Source of the DNA: DAIMZM01 sp036733985
Lineage (GTDB): Bacteria; Bacillota; Dehalobacteriia; UBA4068
Assembly: GCA_036733985.1 (NCBI GenBank)
Contig: DAIMZM010000026.1
Location: 1-25,481 of the forward strand
Length of the DNA: 25,481 nt
Direction of reading: 5' to 3'
A program made the translations under genes and the position numbers. The notes below the pieces were generated by a model. That model made no database searches and had not been told where the DNA came from. It worked only from the letters and a program-made list of their open reading frames with translations. Below, one piece after another: positions 8,705 to 16,344 of the stretch (the first letter of the stretch is position 1; each line of letters begins with the position of its first letter).

Positions 8705-8733
8705 TTGAAATTGCATAGCCTTGCTGATTATAT
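8705..8733 (+). promoter_or_regulatory. Distal promoter upstream of the two-component genes
   Basis: TTGAAA (8705-8710), a 17-nt spacer and TTATAT (8728-8733) form a good sigma-A-like promoter. A transcript would begin near 8740 and include a 7-bp inverted pair ACTTAAT (8736-8742) / ATTAAGT (8778-8784) enclosing a CGGG/CCCG mini-stem. It would supply a leader of about 295 nt for the response-regulator gene. Confidence 0.5.
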
Positions 8734-8825
8734 ATACTTAATATGAATGACGGGTCCATCAAAGCCCGGGCTAAAAGATTAAGTGCGTAATATTTGAAAA
8801 ATTTAAGCCGCGGGGGGTGGCGTTA

Positions 8826-8946
8826 TGGTATAATAGCTGCACAAGCCGAAATCTCCGATTTCGAGCTTGAGCGCCTATTTTATAGCTGAGCTTTTCCCGC
8901 CAGGGAAAAGCCAGCAACAAATGCGCAGCATTTGTGGTATAATAGC
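8826..8946 (+). promoter_or_regulatory. Duplicated extended -10 promoter cores flanking three hairpins
   Basis: The 12-mer TGGTATAATAGC occurs at 8826-8837 and again at 8935-8946; each copy is an extended -10 element (TG-N-TATAAT). Between them lie three consecutive inverted repeats: 8842-8869 (12 bp with one bulged A, loop TCC), 8885-8915 (13 bp with one bulged A, loop GCCA) and 8917-8935 (8 bp, loop GCA). Neither core has a convincing -35 box, as expected for extended -10 promoters or activated promoters. The third repeat covers the -35 to -10 spacer of the second core, so it could be an operator. A transcript from the first core would begin at the base of the first hairpin. Confidence 0.55.
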
Positions 8947-9034
8947 GGTAGAAGTCAACATTCCGGGCCAGGGGCAGAATGATGGGCCGTCGCCGGCAGG
9001 CATGAAGGGCCGGGCGGTTAAAGAGGGGTGCGCC

Positions 9035-9718
9035 ATGCCTAAAATCTTTATTGTGGAAGATGATGAAAATATCCGGGACATCGTCATCTATGCCCTGCAA
9101 TCCGTAGGCTTCGCTGCGGCGGGTTTTGAGACCGGCGACGCCTTCTGGGCTGCCTTGGAAAGCGGCGCCGCCTTGCCGGACCTGCTGCTGCTGGATATTA
9201 TGCTGCCCGGCGACGACGGCCTGGCCATCCTGGGCCGGCTGCGGAACAGCAGGCGCTATCAATTCCTGCCGGTGATCATGCTGACGGCCAAGGGCAGCGA
9301 AATAGACAAGGTGAAAGGGCTGGATCTGGGGGCTGACGATTATGTGGCCAAGCCCTTCGGGGTGATGGAGCTGATTTCCCGCATCAACGCGGTGTTGCGC
9401 CGCTTCCATTCCCCGCCGCCGGAAAAGAAAAAGCTGGCTTACAAAAATATCCTGCTGGATCAGGAGCGGCGGCTGGTTCTGGCCGGCAGCCAGCCGGTTT
9501 CCCTGACCTTCAAAGAATATGAACTGCTGCAATATTTGCTGATCAACGTGGGACTGGTGCTCTCCCGGGAAAAAATCATGCGGGCGGTTTGGGGCTATGA
9601 TAATGAAGGGGAAAGCCGCACCCTGGATATGCATATCCGCAGCCTCCGGCAGAAGCTGGGCGAGGCGGGCCACCATATCCGCACCATACGCCATGTAGGC
9701 TATTGCCTGGGAGGATGA
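9035..9718 (+). CDS. OmpR/PhoB-family response regulator
   Basis: This 227-aa cytosolic transcription factor is phosphorylated by the adjacent kinase. The receiver domain (residues 1-120) starts MPKIFIVEDDENIRD, with acidic residues E8/D9/D10, phospho-acceptor Asp54 in LLLLDIMLPG, the switch Thr in MLTAKG and the conserved Lys in AKPFG. The C-terminal winged-helix DNA-binding domain (about 130-227) has LTFKEYELLQYLL, the AVWGYD turn and RTLDMHIRSLRQKL, ending in IRTIRHVGYCL. The start is ATG at 9035 after GAGGGG; the frame is open 56 codons further upstream, but that stretch contains the promoter and hairpin region. It is followed 6 nt later by the kinase gene. The target is unknown; the neighbouring DUF1538/P-II genes are candidates. 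Confidence 0.93.
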   Translation: MPKIFIVEDDENIRDIVIYALQSVGFAAAGFETGDAFWAALESGAALPDLLLLDIMLPGDDGLAILGRLRNSRRYQFLPVIMLTAKGSEIDKVKGLDLGADDYVAKPFGVMELISRINAVLRRFHSPPPEKKKLAYKNILLDQERRLVLAGSQPVSLTFKEYELLQYLLINVGLVLSREKIMRAVWGYDNEGESRTLDMHIRSLRQKLGEAGHHIRTIRHVGYCLGG

Positions 9719-9724
9719 TTCTTT

Positions 9725-11461
9725 TTGAAAAAGCGTATCTACCTGAATTTCCTGGGCCTGATCCTCCTTTCGGCCCTGCTGCTCTCCGCCGCCGGAGGGC
9801 TGATCTTTTATCAGGCCACCAAGAATCATGAGATCGCCGCCATCAAGGACCGGGCCGCCCTCATCGCCATCCTGCTGAACCGGGGCATCCGGGACGAATA
9901 TGTGGACGCGGCCTATTATGACCAGGCGGAACAGAGCGGTAATTTTCCCGAAGGCCATGAGGACAACCGGGATATCGCCAGGATGACCATTATCGACGCC
10001 GGCGGCCGGGTGCTGCTGGACAGCCAAAGCGACGCCAAAGCCCTGGATAATCATGGCGGCCGCAGCGAGTTTATCCAGGCCCTGCAAACCGGCGAGGGGG
10101 AGGCCATCCGCTTTTCCGAAACCCTGGGCAGCATCACCTATTATTATGCCCTGAGGCTAAACGACGGCAACGTGCTGCGCATTTCCAAAACCATGAGCAG
10201 CATTGCCGCCATCTTTACCGCCATCCTGCCGGCCCTGGTCATCGTCATTGCCATCACCCTGGCCATTGCCAATGTGATCGCCCGCAGGCTGACCGGGAAT
10301 ATTGTCCGGCCCCTGAGTAAAATTGATTTCGAAGGGGAAAACGCTCCGGAATACGATGAGCTTTTACCCTATGTGAAGAAGATCGAACGGCAAAAGGGGG
10401 AGATCGCCGCCCAGGTGGAGGCGCTGAAAAACCGGGCCGACACCATCGAGGCCATCACCGGCAATATGCGGGAAGGCCTGATCCTGATCGACCAGGCCGG
10501 GCAAGTGCTGGCTGCCAATAAAAGCGCCCTGGACATTTTCCCGGAAAGCGGTTTTCATGAGAGCAGTTTCCAGGCCGGCGGCGAACAGCAGCGGAATATC
10601 CTGGAGATCTGCCGGGATATGCCTTTCCAGCAAAGCGTCAAGGCCTGCCTGGCGGGAGAGAACCTGGAGCTGCCCTATGCCCGGGAGGGCAAAATCCACA
10701 CCATTTACCTGAACCCGGTCTATGGGGAGGGAGAAATCACCGGCGCGGTGATCCTCTTTGTAGATACCACGGAGAAGGCCCGGGCCGAACAGCAGCGCCG
10801 GGAATTCTCCGCTAATGTTTCCCATGAGCTGAAAACCCCGCTGACCACCATTTCCGCCCTTGCGGAAATGATCGCCAACGGCATGGCCAGGGCAGGGGAT
10901 ATCCGGGACTTTGCCGGGAAAATCAAGATTCAGTCCCAGCGGCTGCTGAATATCATCGAGGCCATCATCCGCCTTTCCGAATTCGACGAAAAGCGGGTAT
11001 CGGACAAGGAGAGCAGCGCCTTTGACCTCTACAGCCTGGCGGAATCGGTGATCGGCGTCTTGCAGGAGCCGGCTCGGGAAAAAGGCGTTTCCCTGAGCCT
11101 CTCCGGCCAGCCCCTGCAGCTGACAGCCAATAAGCGGATGATCGACGAGCTGCTCTATAATCTGATTGAAAACGGCGTCAAATACAACCGGGAAGGCGGG
11201 CGGGTGGACGTGACCCTGAGCCGGGAGGGACAATACGGCAAAATCGTGGTAGCGGATACCGGCATCGGCATCTCCGAAGAACAGCAAAACCAGGTGTTCC
11301 AGCGCTTTTACCGGGCGGAGAAATCCCGCTCGCCAAAAACCGGCGGCGCCGGCCTGGGCCTGTCCATTGTCAAGCATATCGTGGAGCATCATCAGGGCCG
11401 CATCGAATTAACCAGCCAGGAGGGCCGGGGCACCAGGGTTACCTGCTACCTGCCTGTTTAG
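9725..11461 (+). CDS. PhoR-like sensor histidine kinase with PAS domain
   Basis: This 578-aa membrane kinase is the partner of the upstream regulator. It has TM1 at about residues 8-28, an extracytoplasmic sensor of about 130 residues, TM2 at about 161-186, a short linker, a coiled coil (about 212-240), a PAS-like domain (about 240-345), a HisKA domain with phospho-acceptor His367 in FSANVSHELKTPLTTI, and a HATPase domain with NLIENGVKYN, VADTGIGIS and GGAGLGLSIVKHI. The start is TTG at 9725, 10 nt after GGGAGG. The architecture matches PhoR-type kinases, but the HAMP segment is poor. The extracytoplasmic ligand is unknown. No phosphate uptake genes are nearby, so a phosphate role is not implied. 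Confidence 0.93.
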   Translation: MKKRIYLNFLGLILLSALLLSAAGGLIFYQATKNHEIAAIKDRAALIAILLNRGIRDEYVDAAYYDQAEQSGNFPEGHEDNRDIARMTIIDAGGRVLLDSQSDAKALDNHGGRSEFIQALQTGEGEAIRFSETLGSITYYYALRLNDGNVLRISKTMSSIAAIFTAILPALVIVIAITLAIANVIARRLTGNIVRPLSKIDFEGENAPEYDELLPYVKKIERQKGEIAAQVEALKNRADTIEAITGNMREGLILIDQAGQVLAANKSALDIFPESGFHESSFQAGGEQQRNILEICRDMPFQQSVKACLAGENLELPYAREGKIHTIYLNPVYGEGEITGAVILFVDTTEKARAEQQRREFSANVSHELKTPLTTISALAEMIANGMARAGDIRDFAGKIKIQSQRLLNIIEAIIRLSEFDEKRVSDKESSAFDLYSLAESVIGVLQEPAREKGVSLSLSGQPLQLTANKRMIDELLYNLIENGVKYNREGGRVDVTLSREGQYGKIVVADTGIGISEEQQNQVFQRFYRAEKSRSPKTGGAGLGLSIVKHIVEHHQGRIELTSQEGRGTRVTCYLPV

Positions 11462-11501
11462 AAGCGGGTTTCCCAGGGTTGGACCGGATTCAGGCCACCC
11501 G

Positions 11502-11530
11502 TTGCGGCTGCTCTGGTTCTGTGTTACAAT
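11502..11530 (+). promoter_or_regulatory. Promoter of the DUF1538/P-II operon giving a leaderless start
   Basis: TTGCGG (11502-11507), a 17-nt spacer and TACAAT (11525-11530) make a near-consensus promoter. The ATG of the DUF1538 gene begins at 11537, only 6 nt after the -10 box, exactly where transcription would be expected to start. No Shine-Dalgarno sequence precedes the ATG. Confidence 0.55.
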
Positions 11531-11536
11531 AAATAT

Positions 11537-13207
11537 ATGAAACTTTTTAATACATTAAAAGAAGTTTTCCTCTCCTCCCTCCCCCTGGCAGCCATTATGA
11601 TAGTCGTCTGTGTTTTTGTAGCCCCCATGGAAAACGCTTTTGACTATGTGAAATTGCTGGTCGGCTATGGGGGCGTGGTTATTGGCCAGGCGTTCTTTCT
11701 GGACGGCCTGAATATCAGCATCCTGCCCATCGGCAAGCTGGTGGGCAGCTCCCTGGTGGATTTAAAAAAGGCTGTATTCATCATCTTTTTCGGCTTGGTG
11801 TTCGGGCTGCTGGCCACTGTGGCTGAGCCTGCCCTGGCGGTGTTGGCCCGGCAAACCCATATGATCATGAGCAGCGTCAACGAAACCCTGTTTATCTGGA
11901 TCATGGGCGCGGGTATCGGCGTAATGGTGGGCTTCGCCCTGTTCCGGATCATGAAGGATCTGAGCATCAAAAAGGTCTTTGCCATCCTCTACCTGCTGGT
12001 CTTTGCGGTAGTATTTTTTGTGCCGGAGCAATTCATCGCCCTGGCCTTTGACGGCAGCGGCGCCACCACCGGGGATATTTCCGTCCCCTTTATCCTGGCC
12101 CTGGGCGTGGGCGTGGCCGGCACCATGTCCAGGCACAAGGCCAATGAAGATACCTTCGGCATCATCGGCCTGGCCTCGGTGGGCCCCATTCTGGCCCTGT
12201 TCGTTTACGGCATCGTCCTCAAGGCCCTCCATGGCGGTGTGCTGCCGCCGGCCGGCGTTTACGACCCGGGCGCGGCGGAAAGCCTGGGCGCGGTGATCAC
12301 CGGCAATTTAGGCGGGGTGGCCCTGGCCCTGTTTCCCGTGATCCTGGTCTATGTCCCCTTCCAGGTCTTCCTGATCAAGCTGCCGAGAAGGGAGTTCATC
12401 CAAATCCTCCTGGGTTCGGTGGCGGTTTACCTGGGGCTGCTGATCTTCCTCTCCTGCATCGATTTTGGCTTTGCCTTTGCCGGCAAATATATCGGCGAGG
12501 TCTTTCTCAACCCGGCCCGGCCCCCTTGGTTTAAATGGCTGCTGCTCTTGGTCGGCTTTATCCTGGGCATCGCCATCACCCTGTCGGAGCCTGCCGTCAC
12601 GATCCTGGGCGAGCAGCTGGAGGAGATCACCAACGGCCATATCAAAAAGATGACCATCCGCCTGACCCTGGCCCTGGGCATCGGCTTTGCCGCCCTGATC
12701 GCCATGGTGAAGATCCTGACCCAAATCAATATCCTCTGGTTCCTGGTCCCCCTCTACGCCGCCGCCCTGATCATGATGAAGTTCACCTCCAATCTTTTTG
12801 TGGGCCTGGCCTTTGATTCCGGGGGCGTTACCGGGGGCGCGCTGACCTCCGCTTTCCTTACCCCGCTGACCTTAGGCGCGGCCCAGGCCGTGGCGGAGCT
12901 GGCCGGGCCCGGCGCCCAATCCGTGCTGACCAACGGCTTCGGCATCATCGCCTTTATCTCGGTGACGCCTTTAATCGCCGTGCAGGGCCTGGGCCTGATC
13001 TACGACCTGCAGCTGAAGAAAGAGCAGAAGCGGCTGGAAGAAACGGAACTGGCGGAAATACAGGAATTGGCTTCCCTGGTCTTGCAGGAAAAAGCAGAGC
13101 CGGCCCCGAATTTGCAGCAGAATGTGAACCGGGAGGGCGGCGAAGCATTGCCCGGCCAAACGCCGCCTGATGAAAGCGGGGCGCAGACCATAGCCGTGGA
13201 GGGGTAA
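11537..13207 (+). CDS. DUF1538 family membrane protein, internally duplicated
   Basis: This 556-aa polytopic membrane protein belongs to the DUF1538 family, presumed transporters of unknown substrate. It contains two homologous halves. Matching motifs are VAEPALAVLARQ (about residue 95) and LSEPAVTILGEQ (about 350), and ALAFDGSGATTGDIS (about 171) and GLAFDSGGVTGGALT (about 425). The paired (S/G)G-x-T-(T/G)G signatures suggest an inverted-repeat transporter with two equivalent substrate or ion sites. The hydrophilic C-terminal tail (about 495-556), Glu/Gln-rich, is a possible contact for the P-II-like proteins encoded directly downstream. The first P-II-like gene starts 3 nt after its stop. 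The ATG lacks a ribosome site and is predicted to be leaderless. Confidence 0.88.
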   Translation: MKLFNTLKEVFLSSLPLAAIMIVVCVFVAPMENAFDYVKLLVGYGGVVIGQAFFLDGLNISILPIGKLVGSSLVDLKKAVFIIFFGLVFGLLATVAEPALAVLARQTHMIMSSVNETLFIWIMGAGIGVMVGFALFRIMKDLSIKKVFAILYLLVFAVVFFVPEQFIALAFDGSGATTGDISVPFILALGVGVAGTMSRHKANEDTFGIIGLASVGPILALFVYGIVLKALHGGVLPPAGVYDPGAAESLGAVITGNLGGVALALFPVILVYVPFQVFLIKLPRREFIQILLGSVAVYLGLLIFLSCIDFGFAFAGKYIGEVFLNPARPPWFKWLLLLVGFILGIAITLSEPAVTILGEQLEEITNGHIKKMTIRLTLALGIGFAALIAMVKILTQINILWFLVPLYAAALIMMKFTSNLFVGLAFDSGGVTGGALTSAFLTPLTLGAAQAVAELAGPGAQSVLTNGFGIIAFISVTPLIAVQGLGLIYDLQLKKEQKRLEETELAEIQELASLVLQEKAEPAPNLQQNVNREGGEALPGQTPPDESGAQTIAVEG

Positions 13208-13210
13208 ACA

Positions 13211-13540
13211 ATGGCCAATGAGATACCGGCCGGCGCCGGTTGCTGTTTGGAATTTCTGACCGTAATCGCCGGCAGAAAAATGAAAGACCAGCTGTCAGCA
13301 GCCCTTTCGGGAGCCGGGGGCAGGCTGATGACAGTGGTTTACGGCAAAGGCTCAGTGAGTTCGGATTATCTCCGGGATATGCTGGGACTGGTGCCGGAAG
13401 AGCAGAAAATCGTCATCACCTGTCTGCTGCCGGGGTCAAAGGCCGCGGACATCATGGGTATGCTCACCGGTAAATTCCATTTTGACCGGCCCAATACCGG
13501 CATCGCCTTTACCATCCCTATTGAGAAGATCTCTTTTTAA
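13211..13540 (+). CDS. P-II-like protein, first of a tandem pair
   Basis: This 109-aa protein resembles the nitrogen regulatory P-II (GlnB-like) ferredoxin fold, which typically forms trimers that bind nucleotides and control transporters. The strand-helix-strand pattern is visible (LEFLTVIAGRKMKDQLSAAL, then LMTVVYGKG, then QKIVITCLLPG). The C-terminal NTGIAFTIPIEKI corresponds to the last strand. The T-loop region (VYGKGSVSSDYLRDMLGL) is short, and the canonical B-loop GDGKIF and RTGE motifs are not present, so ligand binding probably differs from GlnB. It starts 3 nt after the DUF1538 stop, with AGGGG as ribosome site. P-II-like genes next to DUF1538 genes are a recurrent pairing. Confidence 0.8.
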   Translation: MANEIPAGAGCCLEFLTVIAGRKMKDQLSAALSGAGGRLMTVVYGKGSVSSDYLRDMLGLVPEEQKIVITCLLPGSKAADIMGMLTGKFHFDRPNTGIAFTIPIEKISF

Positions 13541-13558
13541 TTTTCGGAGGCGTTTAAA

Positions 13559-13900
13559 GTGAACGAAACCACGAATATACGCGCGCTGTATATCATTGTT
13601 AAAATCGGCTTTGCCGACGAGATCGCCCAGATCGCCCGGGAAGCCGGGGCCGGCGGCGCCACCATCATCAATGCCCGGGGCTCAGGCCCGGTGCATAAAT
13701 CCATCCTGGGCATTACTATTGATACGGAAAAGGAAATCGTTTTAAGCATTGTGGATGCGGAAACCGCGGACCGGATCATCGAAGCGGTGAAGGAAAAAGC
13801 CGGCCCCGCTTCTCCGGCCAACAGCATTTGCTTCACCATGCCGGTGGAAAAAACCGTTCTGACCATCCCTGTGGGCTGCCCGGGGAAAAAACCAAGCTGA
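13559..13900 (+). CDS. P-II-like protein, second of a tandem pair
   Basis: This 113-aa protein is a second P-II-like domain, clearly divergent from the first. It contains ALYIIVKIGFADEIAQIARE (first strand and helix), GGATIINARGSGP (strand plus T-loop base), EKEIVLSIVD (third strand), and SICFTMPVEKT, which parallels IAFTIPIEKI in the upstream protein. The T-loop is short. The start is GTG at 13559 behind CGGAGG with 8-nt spacing. It is the last gene of the operon and is followed by a strong hairpin. Two different P-II-like subunits could form heterotrimers or sense two ligands; that is inference. Confidence 0.78.
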   Translation: MNETTNIRALYIIVKIGFADEIAQIAREAGAGGATIINARGSGPVHKSILGITIDTEKEIVLSIVDAETADRIIEAVKEKAGPASPANSICFTMPVEKTVLTIPVGCPGKKPS

Positions 13901-13914
13901 GCCTCAGGCGGACA

Positions 13915-13950
13915 AAACCGGCGGATCTCAGGCCTGGGATCCGCCGGTTT
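13915..13950 (+). terminator. Intrinsic terminator after the DUF1538/P-II operon
   Basis: A perfect 13-bp stem (AAACCGGCGGATC at 13915-13927 with its complement at 13938-13950) closes a 10-nt loop, 15 nt after the second P-II-like stop. The plus-strand T-run is short, so termination may rely on stem strength. Confidence 0.75.
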
Positions 13951-14024
13951 GCCATTTAAATAGGGGCGCGGATTTCAGCTGAGGCTGGCCCCGCCGCTGC
14001 TTGTCTTTGCCGATGCGCCAAGAA

Positions 14025-14052
14025 ATCACCCGTTCGGGTGATATTCTTTTAC
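14025..14052 (+). terminator. Second hairpin with T-rich tail upstream of the lipoprotein gene
   Basis: ATCACCC (14025-14031) pairs with GGGTGAT (14036-14042) around a GTTC loop, followed by ATTCTTTTA. The T-rich tail is better than that of the preceding hairpin, so this may be the effective end of the P-II transcript. A further 8-bp inverted repeat (14086-14093 with 14107-14114) lies in the leader of the next gene. Confidence 0.55.
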
Positions 14053-14145
14053 CCATTTTCTGATATCCTGTAAAGAGAAAGCCCGGCCTGGGCAACCCTC
14101 CGGGACGCCCAGGCGCGGATTGACTATGATGGGAGGCGTTATCAG

Positions 14146-16326
14146 ATGGGAAAGAACGACTGGCAAGCAAAGTGCTGCGGAAACCCCCTACGCCGCCTGC
14201 TGCCGGCGCTGCTGCTGCTCTTGCCGCTGCTGGCTGCCTGCGGGGATCAGGCTGTGGAGGGCCGGCTTTCCCCGGAAAATACCCGGGTGGGCACGGAAAC
14301 CCTGGCCCTGGATCTGGGGGCATTCCCCCTGGAAGAGTCGGCTGTTTGCCGCATTGAGCCGGTGGCTGATCCCCCGGACCTGGCAGGCGCGGAGATCCAG
14401 GCCTATTCCTTTGAGATCGATACGGAAGAAACGCTGCTTTCCGTGATGGAACTGACCATCCCCTATGATCAGGAAGCCCTGGCCGGGCAAAGCCCGGCAG
14501 GGAATATCGCCGCCGCTTATTATAATGAAAGCAGCGGCCAATGGGAGCCGGTGCCCTTCACCGTCAATGAGGAAGCCGCTACCCTGACCATTTACACCGA
14601 CCATCTTTCGGTTTACGGCTGCTTTGAGGTGACCAATCCCCATACCAAAGAGGCCTACGCCGCCTATGCCATACCGGCCTTTGCCATGGCCGGCATGCAT
14701 CAGGCCGATCCCAATGCCGTCATTGCCACGGCAGTGGCCAATGGCGGTGAGCCCGGGGAGGACGCGGTGGAAGCGGGCCTGGCCATTGTCGATACGGTGC
14801 TGGGCCTGAGCAGCGCCGGGGTGGACGCCGCCGCCTTCCTGGCGGAGCTGGGCGGCTCCGGCGGGGCCGCGGCCCATTCCCTGCTCTCGGATATTGGCGA
14901 AAGGCTGGGGGATCTGGGCCTGCTTTGTTCTATTGCCCAAATTTCCTACGGCATGTATAATATCTATAACGGCAATACGGACGCGGTTTTCCCCTGCTAT
15001 GCCACTGCCCTGAAAACCGGCGTCGGCTATACCGCGGGCAAGCTGGGGGCCCGCCTGTTCAGCCTGGCCTCGGTGGGGGTGATGGCGGTGGAGTATTCTA
15101 TCAATACCTTTGCCGAGGAAGCCCTGTCCGGCCGGAAGGATATTTATCAAAAAGCCTACAGCCTCTATTATGAAAGTCCGGGCGCCAAGCGCAGCGCCAG
15201 GGATTGGGCGAATCTTTTTATCAAGGCCAGGGAAGGGGCCGCTTCCGCCGACCGCTATCAGCTGCGTATCGAGGGCCTGGTCCGGCGCTATGTGGATGAA
15301 TTCTGGGAAGATGAGCTGCGGATAGCGGAATACCAGGAACAGGCCCAGGAGCACGGCTTTACCGGCGGCGGCGGCCTGAACGAGAAAATCAAGGCCGAAA
15401 TCAGCAATGATTTCAAGGTGCAGCTGTACCGGGGCGTCTTACAAGATGCCTTTAAGCTGGTCGCCCAGAAAGAGGCCCTGGCCGCGGAGCAGGCCTTGCT
15501 GGCGGAGCTGAACCGCTTCAAAGACGAGCTGAACACGGTCTGCACCCTGGAATTCTATGACAGCACCGTCAGCCAGGAAAAGCCGGTATCCGACGCTGCC
15601 GGCGCCAGGGCGGCCGTTACCCTGCCGGACACCGTGACGGACCGGGAGAGCTGGAGCGCCGTCTTAAGCGAGACCGGCTCCGGGCAAATTCAGTTCACCG
15701 TGCTGGCTTATCTGATGGCCGGTTCCCCCAAGGAGCTGGAGCTCTATGAAAAAGACGCGCCGGAAACGGCGGAACCCCAGCTGACCCTGGCCTTTACCAT
15801 GGAAACCAACCAGACCCGGGTGGATATCGGCGTGGAAGCCCTGCCCCTGGCGGAATTGCTGGGGGACCATTCCGGCACCTGCACCCTGACGGAAGTCTTT
15901 GTCTCCGACGCCCTGATGGAAAGGGCTAAGAACGACCCCTTTACTTTTGACAATGAAACCCTGAGCTTTTACGGGGATTGCGAGGCGGAAATGCTGGTGG
16001 CCCTGAAAGAGGCGGAGGGCCAGGTGAACGACTGCCTGATCCGGATCAGTTCCGAAGATCCGGACAGCGGGGAGAATACCGTCACCTTATACATGGATGA
16101 AGAGAGCGGCCCCTGGCAGTTCCCCTGCCACTACCAAAACGGCGTCTTTACCATGACGGAGAGCGAAATCTATGCGGAAGGCTTCCGTATGGCGCTGAGC
16201 CTCAGCGCCCAGAAGGACGCGGACGGCGCCATCCGCCTCAGCGGATCCCTTGAGGCCTGGGTGGCGGGATACGAGCATGATTTGAGAATGACCACGGCCA
16301 TTAAAACCAGCCGGGCGGCAGTATAG
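14146..16326 (+). CDS. Large lipoprotein of unknown function
   Basis: This 726-aa protein has a lipoprotein signal peptide: basic residues, a Leu-rich core and lipid-acceptor Cys32 in LLAAC. Residues of about 80-165 form a beta-rich module (ELTIPYDQEALAG, AAAYYNESSGQWEPVPFTV, YTDHLSVYGCFEV) similar to the segment ending DHLS/DHFS seen in many secreted bacterial proteins, related to ZU5-like folds. Residues of about 170-330 are Ala/Gly-rich and helical. Residues 340-500 are charged helices, and the C-terminal 200 residues are acidic and beta-rich. I do not recognise a catalytic family. The start is ATG at 14146 behind GGGAGG. The Lgt-like gene begins 18 nt after its stop, so the two are probably co-transcribed. 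Confidence 0.8.
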   Translation: MGKNDWQAKCCGNPLRRLLPALLLLLPLLAACGDQAVEGRLSPENTRVGTETLALDLGAFPLEESAVCRIEPVADPPDLAGAEIQAYSFEIDTEETLLSVMELTIPYDQEALAGQSPAGNIAAAYYNESSGQWEPVPFTVNEEAATLTIYTDHLSVYGCFEVTNPHTKEAYAAYAIPAFAMAGMHQADPNAVIATAVANGGEPGEDAVEAGLAIVDTVLGLSSAGVDAAAFLAELGGSGGAAAHSLLSDIGERLGDLGLLCSIAQISYGMYNIYNGNTDAVFPCYATALKTGVGYTAGKLGARLFSLASVGVMAVEYSINTFAEEALSGRKDIYQKAYSLYYESPGAKRSARDWANLFIKAREGAASADRYQLRIEGLVRRYVDEFWEDELRIAEYQEQAQEHGFTGGGGLNEKIKAEISNDFKVQLYRGVLQDAFKLVAQKEALAAEQALLAELNRFKDELNTVCTLEFYDSTVSQEKPVSDAAGARAAVTLPDTVTDRESWSAVLSETGSGQIQFTVLAYLMAGSPKELELYEKDAPETAEPQLTLAFTMETNQTRVDIGVEALPLAELLGDHSGTCTLTEVFVSDALMERAKNDPFTFDNETLSFYGDCEAEMLVALKEAEGQVNDCLIRISSEDPDSGENTVTLYMDEESGPWQFPCHYQNGVFTMTESEIYAEGFRMALSLSAQKDADGAIRLSGSLEAWVAGYEHDLRMTTAIKTSRAAV

Positions 16327-16344
16327 CCGCCCTTCGGGGGAAAG

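Noticed and set aside
8728..8790. Possible purine riboswitch (TATATA...AATATG...)
   Set aside because: The conserved TTTCTACC junction and the second loop are missing, only one internal hairpin forms, and it faces the two-component genes rather than the purine operon.
8771..10087. 438-codon minus-strand open frame
   Set aside because: It covers the response regulator and kinase genes antisense and shows no domain; the plus-strand genes have clear motifs.
14188..15354. 388-codon minus-strand open frame inside the lipoprotein gene
   Set aside because: Antisense shadow; the plus-strand frame has a signal peptide, lipobox and ribosome site.
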